64,000 nt of DNA from Zygnema cylindricum. Lineage: Eukaryota > Streptophyta > Zygnematophyceae > Zygnematales > Zygnemataceae. A program made the translations under genes and the position numbers. Below, piece after piece: positions 23,492 to 33,124 of the stretch. The stretch spans positions 205,961 through 269,960 of the forward strand of contig JBBHKE010000083.1 of assembly GCA_037447655.1 (NCBI GenBank). Reading direction: 5' to 3'. How positions within the stretch are numbered: position 1 is the stretch's first letter; each line of letters opens with the position of its first letter. The notes under the pieces are model-generated. The model saw only the letters and a program-made list of their open reading frames with translations. It had not been told where the DNA came from and did not search any database.

Positions 23492-25670
23492 TCATACCTG
23501 TCCACGAGAGGTCAAATCAGCGTGCCTTTGCAAATTTTCAAGCTCTGCCTCGAGAGCTGCAATTTTAAAGCAAGCCATTTCAAATGCTTTTTTCAATTCT
23601 GCACTCGGAATGACTGCTTTTGCCGGTCCTTGTGTTTCACGAGTACGGGAATTTGATTCCCCATTTGCCTCGATTTCCTCCGGACTTACTTGGACAGCTG
23701 TCGCCACTCCCAGAAGTCGGGCAGCTGTTGGATGGAGCTCTGCCACGTCAAATGCTTCTCCATAAGCTCTCGAAAAGTGGTGAGTTGAATCTTCTCGGAT
23801 GGGAATGTCTTTAATGACAGGCTTCCACCAATAAGAAGGATACCTGCAACAAAGAAACACCACAGGCAACTTTGTCCGGTGTTAACTTTTGTTTCCCTCA
23901 GTTGACGAAAAACGCCTCATATTAGCCACAAATATCCATTATATGATTTCGTTCCTGACCTTCACAAGAATTATTCTTTAGACTCTTGCATTGCTTCTCC
24001 TACAAGGTTCCCGGGAACTTACTGACGAGCAATGTTGTTTATAGTGAGGGCTACCAACAGCATGAGTGTTACTCCTCCCATAACTGGCAAGAGTATGAAT
24101 AGTCCATGCATTCTCTGCGCCTGGGAGGAAGTGATGGCAATAATGGCTGTGGCTCCTCCAGGAGGATGAACCGCACGCACTATCTGCATTACTGCTCCAA
24201 ACAGTCACACAAACCTTTGTAAGCAACTACATGTGGTTGTTAACAATTTAGCTTTCAAAAGATTATCAAGTGGACGGGAACTCAAAGAGGAGAGCAACGG
24301 CTATCCAACACATAAAAAGTCATAGTTGTATAGGTTAGTTTTTGGAGGTTACATCAACATATGGAGCAATAACGGTATACAAGTGAGTCTTGCAATGGTT
24401 GAGATACCATAGGAGCCAGAAGATAAGAAATACAGGTAAAAGGTAAGTCACAGGCGAAATGGCTTAGTTTTATAAAAAAATAGAAGTTCTCACCTTATTA
24501 CGTGGATATTCAAGATTAAGTGGTTTAATGCATTAATTCCAAGTTAACATGTCATCTTTTTTAGCCAATGGACAAAAACAAAACATTAGCCCACAGTTCG
24601 GCACACCTTTTTGTTGTGCATGAAATTAACAGAATGACAAAACGAGAAAATGAAGAATCGCCATTGAAAAACAAACTCAAAAAAGCATTGTGAATAGAGC
24701 ACATATAAGATTCGATTAACACTTCAAAGATACACGCCACTTGATTCCAATGCTAAACAATGCTCCGGCAGCTCAATGTACGGCACTAAGAAGTCTGTAA
24801 GTGTACAATACCGTAAACTTGCCAAAAAATTACTAAAACATTATCAAAACTAGGTGTATATCTGTGCCTCGACATTGGTTTATGAGTGAGAAAATTCCTC
24901 ACCGAATATTGATATAGAGACTCCCAGTGCGCATTGTAGCCAAAGCAAGTCTCTGTTTGTCGAATTTTGAAGTCCAAAAGCTGCAAATATCTCAGCTATG
25001 GCGACTCCAACAATGGCCGATAACAAATGTCCGAAAACAAGGTTTCGTGGCTGAGACAACGGGGAATCCACTGTACCATAAATCAATACAGCTGTGGCAC
25101 CAAAAGATGCGATAAGGAAATGTAACTCAATGGGTTCCCCATGGATACTTCCACCAGGCCTTATGTGAACATTGTATGTCAAGATTGCACACAAACCGAT
25201 ACCTGCAATGTAGTAACCAGGGTTAGGATGGAAGACTTGCAATGAGGAGCTCAACGTTTAGGGCAATAGAAGCTTCATAAGCTTCACATTAGCTGTATCC
25301 ATTACATGTCCAGATGCTTCAAATTTATGAATATGAAAAGTTAAAAAAACAAAGGAGATTCAGATCAATGCACTCAAAAATGTAGTCTTTCCGTTAAAAG
25401 AACAACCTTCCGAGTTTATTTTATATTCAACCACATAGAGTAAGAAAGTGACTCACCGGTGAAAGAAGCTATGAAAGACCAAATAAGTATAGAAAGATTT
25501 GGCTTTGGTGGAAAAATGCCTTCTTTTAAACCGCGATACTTCATCACGTACCGCTTTAAGAAAGCAGTTCTCCTCGGAATCTTAACATCATGGTCTTCCG
25601 GTCTATCTTGTCGCCGGCCTCTTTGAATGATGTCAAAAGCAGTAACTGACTGGGGATTCCTGGTTGACAT
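23492..25670 (-). CDS. HPP-family integral membrane protein (four exons)
   Basis: Exons in order 25457-25670, 24903-25202, 24023-24191 and 23492-23843, all with GT donors and AG acceptors. They join in frame to 344 codons. Hydrophobic segments lie near residues 59-84, 97-114, 127-147, 156-192 and 200-223, the usual HPP membrane domain. Family marks are SQPRNLVFGH at 121-130, VMQ at 172-174 and HPPGGATA at 180-187. Known plant HPP members include a plastid nitrite transporter, but many members have no proven substrate, so the cargo is left open. The tail after the last membrane segment (229-344) is long for the family and ends in a likely coiled coil (about 308-335). No clear plastid transit peptide is seen in the Arg-rich first 50 residues. 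The start is the first Met of the open frame of exon 1. Confidence 0.88.
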
Positions 25671-26479
25671 ATTCTACTGCCTATAAATTACAGCCGGATT
25701 CGCCTGGTTGGGGATTTCAAAATTTTCAAACTTCTTTAGAGGCCGAACTTTCTAAAGTCTTTCTAGAGTCACCATCATGTCATAAAGTGAGAGTACATCA
25801 GAAAAGTGGAAACAATATTAAATTACAAAATATAACTAGTTTCGAGCTAATTTGTTCGTTGAGAAAAATGTAAAATGTCATAACAATCGAGTTTGAAAAA
25901 TCTGCTGGTCGATCCTAAGTCAAATCTAAACTTAGTATTACATCTAAGTTTATAATAAATCACCAGAAAAATGCGAAATTGGAGTAACATGTTAAACTTG
26001 TGAGATTTGCGTCGATGGCCATCACTGTAAAACAAACACAACTTTATTTTGTTAAAAATTTATCTGAAACTGGCTCGATAGAATTGTCAGCACACGAGAA
26101 AGGACAAATTTGAACATGACAGGTGTCAGCTTCAAGAGCAGGTATATCTCGCGGATAGAAATTTGATGAATAAGTGAACTGGAAAAATAGAGCAATAGCT
26201 TACAATTAACATAATCACCAAGGAACTTCAGAATACTCTCAGCCAGACTGGAAGAAAATTACTAAAGGAGAACAATTAAAAGTGTCAATCTTGGAAAGAA
26301 ATTGAGAATAGCCATAGCAAAATCAAATGCAGAAAAACTGTCAATTCTTGCAGTTGTCTGAAAAGATAATCTGTCTTTGCCACTTTGCATTTCATGCGGC
26401 GTTTATAACTTTATATCCATCTGGTGTGCTTCACCGTACTGTACTCATAAGTACGTTGTCGGAACCTTAAGGACGTTTA
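25671..26479. other. Upstream region of the HPP gene
   Basis: AT-rich, no open frame with recognised motifs. It should hold the promoter and 5' UTR of the HPP gene, but I cannot point to a convincing TATA box. Confidence 0.4.
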
Positions 26480-26846
26480 CCATTGAAACCGAGAGCCCTC
26501 CGTTACGGTGTCTCGTTTGCAAGAAGTTAAAAGAACCCGCTATCACACTTCACATTCAAGAAATCGGAGTCCACTTCTCGGTTCTGCAGGAAAGAAGCCC
26601 TAAGCTGTGGAGCCGAGAAACTTGCGCCAATGAGCGTGTACAATGTGTCCAAACAGCATGTCGGTGCTGATCGTTATGGTAGAGTTGTTTTACTTCGCGA
26701 CTTCCACGTAGAGTTTGCAGAAGATAAACGTGCGTAATTTTCTTACGTAAAAATGGCTCCGGCCGAAAGTTGAGAACAGACGTAATGGAACGAAGGCTAT
26801 TTCACAGTATTTTATATCCACCTGCATGCTATCTCGGACTACACCC
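26480..26846. repeat. Inverted-repeat arm 1
   Basis: Contains CATTGAAACCGAGAGCCCTC (26,481) and TATCCACCTGCATGCTATCT (26,814). Both recur in reverse complement and reverse order in the arm at 27,335-27,449. Arm 1 has about 250 bp more between the two conserved blocks. Confidence 0.55.
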
Positions 26847-27334
26847 GGTAAAGCCTATACGACAAAATATTTAGTGACAAATTTCCAGAGGTCGTTAAGA
26901 ACGTACCTCTAAGTACATCTTGCCAGTTATGCAATAAACAGTGTCGGCTGTACGTCACGCGTGACAAGTGGCCGTCTGCGACATGCACTTCCTCAAAAAG
27001 AAAAAGAAAACCTTAATTTAAAATCTACCTGAAAATTTATATTTGGCAAATTCTGCGTTCGCCAGGCTGCAAATTACGGATAGAAGATGATATTTTTTAC
27101 TCCATGTTGATATTTTGTGTTTTTTTTTTTTTTTTACATCACGTTACATGGTGTTTTTTTTTTTTTCGTTGCAGTAGCGTATCTGTCGCGCAGACGGCCG
27201 CTTATGAATTCTTAACGCATTTCGGAGATGGCATTTTGTACGGCACGACCGACAAAATAGTAATAAGATGTACATTTTGGGTTTTCAAAAAATTGTTATA
27301 TATATTTTTGTCTCTTATATTAGAATAGAGTTTT

Positions 27335-27449
27335 GGGTGTAGTTCGAGATAGCAGGAGGGTGGATACAAATTTCGCTTTTTTTCTTCTCCGTCGTCATCA
27401 CTAATTTATGACACACGACACCGAAACGGAGGGCTCCAAGTTTCAATGG
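27335..27449. repeat. Inverted-repeat arm 2
   Basis: GGGTGTAGTTCGAGATAGCA (27,335) and ACGGAGGGCTCCAAGTTTCA (27,426) are reverse-complement partners of arm 1 blocks, with several mismatches. About 490 bp of AT-rich sequence with poly-T lies between the arms. Confidence 0.55.
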
Positions 27450-27764
27450 GAAAATGCGCGCAGTCATAGAATTGCGCGCCGACAAAAAAATCACGTCGTT
27501 GACAAAAGGGTCAAAATTTTGTAGAAGAATTAAACACTGTAGAGAAGTACAAATCTGGTGTAAAATAGTACAAATGAAGGCATTTTTTTTGTACTTCTGT
27601 AATTCTTCTGGTCAATGCTAGATTTTAGGTGAGTGTACAAAAATCGTGAGGGAATTCAAGGCTGATGCCAGGTGGCGCTACAGGAAGGTATTCGACTTCT
27701 GGCCCCTCGAGTTTCCAAGAGTCAGTATCGTGTCGAATGACACGTGGCTGAAATCTCTACCTTA

Positions 27765-27840
27765 GGCGGTGTGCCCATGTAACAGTAACTTTGACAGTAA
27801 GCTATGAGACTTTGTTTTTAGTGAAGATTCCTCCGTTCTA
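27765..27840. mobile_element. Diverged end related to the element at 28,961
   Basis: GTGCCCATGTAACAGTAACTTTG followed by GACTTTGTTTTTAGTGAAGATTC resembles the 5' end of the TIR element at 28,961 (CCATGGAACC...AACTTTGTTTTTAGCGAAGATTC). Only this end is recognised. Confidence 0.35.
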
Positions 27841-28082
27841 TACTGCCCATCGTTATTGCGCAAACTAAAACTACTGTAGCACAAGCACTAATTCTACGCT
27901 ATTTTTGTATCAGCGTCGAAATAAATAAAAGCATTACCACCAGTTTTAGCAGCTAACGCCAAATTGTGTTAGGTTAGAGCGTGTATGCTGAGCTGGCATT
28001 AACCCTATGAGTTTCGTCTTTCGTGTTCTGACAGGAACTGCCGGATGATGTACTCGTGGCTTTGAAAACTGTGCGAAATGTA

Positions 28083-28090
28083 CAAATTAG
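28083..28090. repeat. Left 8-bp target-site duplication CAAATTAG
   Basis: CAAATTAG immediately before the hAT-type element; an identical copy follows at 28,919-28,926. Confidence 0.85.
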
Positions 28091-28918
28091 TAGTGTTGGG
28101 TATCGAGGACCACTTGCCGATATTCGATATGTACCAAATTTTAGGTATCCGACAATGGATATATCGCGATATTTAACCGATATACTGCCGATATATAGTA
28201 TCGACAATATATCGAGGCATTTAAAATGAAAAAAAAAATGAAAATTTTCACGTCTCCAAAGTCACTTGCCTTCGGACAAGGTGACCGTAAAATCTTTGCC
28301 GAAAAGAAATACGGTTTTTTCCTGAAAGTCAGCAGAGTGAAGGAGATCTGTGAGGTACATTTGACGCGGTACACTTGCAAAGTACACGTACATAATACGC
28401 AAGTACGGATTTACACACGAAAATGGTCGGTTCTCAAATCTTTGACGATTTTAGAGATTTGATCGTCAACTTACAAGGAACCACTCAAATCAAAACACGT
28501 ATGTAAAAACTTGTTTACAGAAGATACGCGATGTTAATCGAGGCCTCTGTAATACAGAAAGTTTGCTGTCCGTACTATTACAGAGACTTTCTCATGTAAC
28601 CATACCCCAAATAAGTAATCATATGAATTACAGAATTTGTACTTTTTTGTCGGTTACATTTTGCGGCGTCTACCTTTAAGTCACGGAACGAAAATCACGT
28701 CGTACAAGGCGTATCAGACAATTTGTTTTTTTCGCTAAAATAACATATTATATTAAAATATAAAATATTAAATTTGAAAAAATACTATATATCGCGATAT
28801 ATATCGCGATAATTTATGTTGGTCTCGGTACGATATATCGAAGAGTTTACTCGATCGATATTCGATATATCGAATATCGAGATTATCGCGATATGAATTT
28901 ACCCGATACCCAACACTA
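28091..28918. mobile_element. Non-autonomous hAT-type element (828 bp)
   Basis: Ends TAGTGTTGGGTATCG and CGATACCCAACACTA are perfect 15-bp inverted repeats flanked by the perfect 8-bp duplication CAAATTAG. An 8-bp duplication with a TAGNGNTGGG-like end is diagnostic of the hAT superfamily. Both ends are crowded with TATCG/CGATA and ATATCGCGATAT palindromes, plausible transposase-binding sites. There is no transposase frame, so it needs a transposase from elsewhere. Confidence 0.88.
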
Positions 28919-28926
28919 CAAATTAG
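28919..28926. repeat. Right 8-bp target-site duplication CAAATTAG
   Basis: Identical to 28,083-28,090. Confidence 0.85.
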
Positions 28927-28960
28927 AATGTCAAATAGTATTCTAGATTATTCTACTCTA

Positions 28961-29923
28961 AGGGCACTTTCCCATGGAACCGAAACTTTAGTCTTGTAAC
29001 TTTGTTTTTAGCGAAGATTCTTCGTACTACTTTCAGAGCATTCCTATGTAAAAAAATCAAATCGTTACTTTAGATCGTGACGGATGTAGACGTGGGTGTA
29101 ATTTGTGACGGTTTGTAGACGACTACAAAACTCGCGACAAGCGACAATTGATGACGTTTACAAAATAGCGACGTTTATAGACGTCTGTGACATTGTAGAT
29201 GTTTAGGGTTTGTGACATTTTGACGTCACGCTCACTTATGATAGCGTCGACGTCACTGAATCTAAAACATTCCGCCATGGTTTTCCGATTTTGTTTTATC
29301 GTCCATTCTCACTCTACTTGCCATCAAAATAAGCTAAAAGATAGCCAAAATAAATATTTAGATATTTCATTTGATACCTTTCTTGCCTTTTTTCATTGCA
29401 AGAATTGTAAGATATACGCCTTAATGGGAGAGGGAGAGAGAGAGAGAAGCACTTTCACAAACTTGCGCTTTTGCGAAATGGCGTCCGTTGGTCGAGACCC
29501 CCTCCACAGTTATTGTACGGAAAAAAGCGCACGGAAAAAAGTCTCGCACAGGCTGGAAACGTGCAGTAGGTTTTTTTTTTGGTACTCCGGGCACAAAAAT
29601 TGTCAAAAACCTCCATCGCGTGCGAAATCATATGCATATTCGCCCACGTCTTGAAACTTTGTTTAAAATCACCTCCCGAGGTGATTTTATATAAAGTTTG
29701 AAGATGAGCCGCAAGGACGCGAAAGTAGGTTCAAACGCGCTAAACGATAAACTGCATCGCGCTAGACGACAAACTACAGTACAGTTAAAGTTACAAGGTA
29801 ACGCAACTTGTACGGTGGTAATTTCATTTTTTTGGTACGGCTGCGTATTTTCTCGTTTTTTTCCAAGTTATAGAGAAAAACGACAAAAAATAACAGTAAC
29901 TTTAGCACATGGGAAAGTGCCCT
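28961..29923. mobile_element. Non-autonomous TIR element (963 bp)
   Basis: AGGGCACTTTCCCATG at the left and CATGGGAAAGTGCCCT at the right are perfect 16-bp inverted repeats; partial similarity continues inward (AAACTTTAG / CTAAAGTTAC in inverted sense). The inside has no transposase frame; a GA microsatellite lies near 29,428-29,450. No clean target duplication could be read, so the superfamily is unassigned. Confidence 0.75.
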
Positions 29924-30438
29924 AACTTATGCTATAAATTAAATATTATTACTTAATAACGTAAAAGTCCACACTTAATATTCGCGCTACTGTACTTTCG
30001 GCAGCGAATAGTGCTAACACTTACCCCTCCCGACCATGCGATTGCACTTGAGTGTTGTAGAAATGAAGTGTGACGTGGACGCTCTGTAGAAAATAAATAT
30101 ATCGTACATAATGCTAGTTTTTACAAACAGAATATAAAGTGGCTAAGATTAATTGAGAAGTTCCCAAATTAACGTAAACGCAATTTTAAAGTTTCTAAGG
30201 CTATTTTAAGGCTGCGTGCGTATGTGTTAAACTAAAGGTATTTTTTGGCGTTTTCCTCAATGATGTCCCATTCGTGACTTTTTTGACTTTTTTACTAATA
30301 TTGAATATTTTTTCAATATTTTGAACTTTTCGTAAATTTTGTATAATTTTTCGTTGTACGGAAAATTTTGGAAAAAGAGAAGTTGCGTCAGTTTTGCGAG
30401 TGAAATTTGAACGGGTTTACAACGTTATTTGTTACAAT
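29924..30438. other. Intergenic, nothing recognised
   Basis: AT-rich DNA between the TIR element and the transposase relic; no motif seen. Confidence 0.4.
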
Positions 30439-30510
30439 GAAGCCGCCATTGAAGTCGTCGTTGAAGCCGCCATTGAAGTTGCCCTTGGAGCCTCCATGAA
30501 CCTCGCCACA
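30439..30510. repeat. 24-bp tandem repeat
   Basis: GAAGCCGCCATTGAAGT followed by seven bases occurs at 30,439 and 30,463, with a third diverged partial copy at 30,487. Shortly after, GGTTTGAGGACCA is duplicated (about 30,524 and 30,540). Confidence 0.6.
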
Positions 30511-30554
30511 AGCAGCTATGCCCAAGGTTTGAGGACCACAGGTTTGAGGACCAG

Positions 30555-31700
30555 AGTGGGAGCATGTTAAGGCTCCAAAAGGTGATCTATATTGGGACAA
30601 AAAATTGTGCATTGATGTCTACTGCAACTTTGAATATAATGCACCGGCCAACATGATTAGAAACCACCTTGTTCGAAATGTGACAAGTGGAGGTATTAGG
30701 CCTTAATATTTATGTCCAGATGAGGTGAAGGCAAAGCTGAGTGGATTGCAAACCATGAAGGCTTCCCTTGGCTCTCAAACGCGTGTTATATCCACTCTAG
30801 ATCGACTCACCGAAAGTCTTGTTGGGTCTAGCTACAACATTAAGGTTCAAAGAGTGCGAAGAAAAACAATAAATTATTTCGATAAGCATAGCAAGAAAGA
30901 GGTTGGTGCATCGTGGGCCAAGGCTTTCTTTATGAATGGCTTGCCTTTCACACTATTGGAGGACCCCTAGTTCAAGGCAGAGACGCAACAGGCTCTAGAG
31001 ATAGGGGGTTCTCATAAGTTACCACAACGCAAAGCCATGCGAACTCGTCTCTTGTCTGTGACCAAAGCGACGGTGATTAAGGATTTGGCGCGCTACATGG
31101 AGATAACGAAAGCCATCGGTGCACATGTCACAATAAACGGTAGGATAGATATTCATCAAAAGCGTCTCATTAACATTTTACAGTGACCCCCAAAGGCGAC
31201 ATGTTTTGAATGCCGGTTAACACTAGTGGGGAGTATAAGGATGGGGAACACGTTCGTAAGATGATGAAAAAGGGATTTCTTGCAGTAGAGATGGAGCATG
31301 TGATGCACATTTTATCTGATTATAATCTTATGAACAATACAACAACCTAGCTGATCATGAGTAAGTACCCTTCCCTCACGCAGACCTCATGCCCTCCTTA
31401 TGACTTGGACCTGATGATGGATGATTAGCTCAAGATGGCTTTAATATTAGCACTTGTCCGAGTGGAAAAGTAAATTTCGAGGTTCATCAGAACTCATAAT
31501 ATGTGTGCAGCCACATTCAACAAGCTCTTTACTTTCAGGTTTTTTTAACTTGGAGAGACCAAGTTTGCGATAAATTGTCTCATGTTCCAAAGCTTTTTAG
31601 TGGTGAAGGACTGCTTCGAGGGCCTATTGTTTGATGATGACCACACCTATGGAAGAAGTTGGTTATGTAGTCGTTCACAAGAACCAAAGTGCTGCCTATG
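30555..31700 (+). pseudogene. Decayed hAT transposase (BED-like finger and DUF659-type region)
   Basis: Frames broken by stops and shifts still read, in order: a BED-finger-like stretch (KGDLYWDKK...VYCNFE...NMIRNHLV, about 30,575-30,690); WAKAFFMNGLPFTLLEDP with a following F/R-L-L pattern (about 30,917-31,060), which matches the start of the DUF659 region of plant hAT-like transposases; RLINILQ then PPKATCFE (about 31,165-31,215); LDLMMDD and ISRFIRTHNM (about 31,406-31,505); and TKFAINCLMFQSF (about 31,562). The usual family order is kept. In-frame stops at 30,969 and several later points show it is dead. It is not obviously the source of the element at 28,091. Confidence 0.62.
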
Positions 31701-33120
31701 TCCAAAATTTAAATGTGAAAGTCATGGAAGGCTTGTAGACTAGGTTTGATTTGTTGTTACCGAATGTAGATAACTAGGCTGAAGCTCACATACCGTTGAC
31801 TAGAGGGTGTCTTTGGGAGGGAGGTAACAATAGCTTTTACATGGAAGTGGAAATGGTGGCAACAATTTGAGGTTGTCATCCCTATCTTCTAAAGGTAAGA
31901 ATTAGGGTCTAACGGTCTTTGCTTAATGTTCAGTCGCCAACTCATGTGAGGGAAATAAGTCAACATAACAGCTAACTGGGCCAACGATGTTGTCTTTTTA
32001 AATCTCAAATTAGTAGAGAAGACTAAGGATTTCAGCCAAGAAGAGGCAATGATAACATGGAAAATGACAAAGGGGAGTTCGTGTAAAGGAGTCCGGGTAA
32101 GACATGGATGACCTTGAGTTGGAGTAAAGAGATAGAGGAGTTATCCCTATTCACATCTGCTAATAAGTTTAGCCACTTCTAATAGAAAATTAAGCCATAT
32201 CTCTCACATGAATACAATAATCGTTGTTTTTGCTTCAATTATGAATTTGTGATAGTTGATGGTTGACATGTTATTCAGTTTTGTGTTTTTTTTTTTAAGT
32301 AAAAGTCTGTCAACGCATTTAAACACAACATTTGTTCTATGTGCATATTATTTGTTTTTCGAGTATTTTATGCAGGCGTTTCATACGAAAAGACCCCCTT
32401 GTTATTTTTTCTAAAACTCAATGTGCAACGACAAAATCTTCCACCGTATGAAAAAAGTGTAAAAACCATAACACAATTTTCGTTAGTTTAAAACTTACAT
32501 TGTAATCTATTTTGGCGTTATTATCACGTCGGCCCACAACCAAATCATGCCAACTCATCTCCATTTGTTTTATTGAAATCAACTCTATAATCGATTTTAT
32601 TCAAAGTAACACATCATCATCGAATAGGAAAACAAATATCATGTTGTTTGATTATTTGCTGAAGCCAAAAAAAAGGTGCGTCGACGGATTCTCAAAGATG
32701 ACAAGGAATCAAAAAGTAGAGTTGTGGTCGAGAGTAACCAATGTAGTAGCACCCTATCATGTTAAGGTTATGGACAAAATCCCAATCGTTACGACAAGTT
32801 TGCCACTATATGGGGGGATTGTTAAAAGGTCCCCCTTGGGAATTCGAAAGAACCAAAATATCTTAATTACACGCTTTGACATATTTTGATGAAAAAACAC
32901 CAATAGCGTGAAGCCGGTTGCAATCGAGAGAATGAACCCAAGATCCATGTGCACTAAAACAATGTTTCACAACCGGAAGAGAAGGGCAAGGTTGATCCAA
33001 GGTTGGGAGTTAGAAAGAGGAACTTGAGAGGGAGATGCATCGAGTGGGGGGGTTGGATTGCTATTGAGCAAAGGGGTTAACACAAAAAGGGGGAATCGAG
33101 ATGGAATAGATGGATGTTGT
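31701..33120. other. Uncoded region, possibly worn transposase tail
   Basis: Short fragments only. It may include the C-terminal dimerisation part of the hAT transposase relic, but I could not recognise it. Poly-T at about 32,287. Confidence 0.3.
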
Positions 33121-33124
33121 AGTT

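Noticed and set aside
26377-26670. 97-codon Cys-containing frame near the HPP gene
   Set aside because: The Cys pattern does not fit a finger family, and the frame lies across one arm of an inverted repeat.
28226-28462. 78-codon frame inside the hAT-type element as a possible transposase
   Set aside because: Too short, without BED, RNase-H-like or dimerisation motifs; the element is non-autonomous.
30725-30970. 81-codon frame as a separate small gene
   Set aside because: Its WAKAFFMNGLPF motif and the matching fragments on both sides show it is one piece of a decayed hAT transposase.
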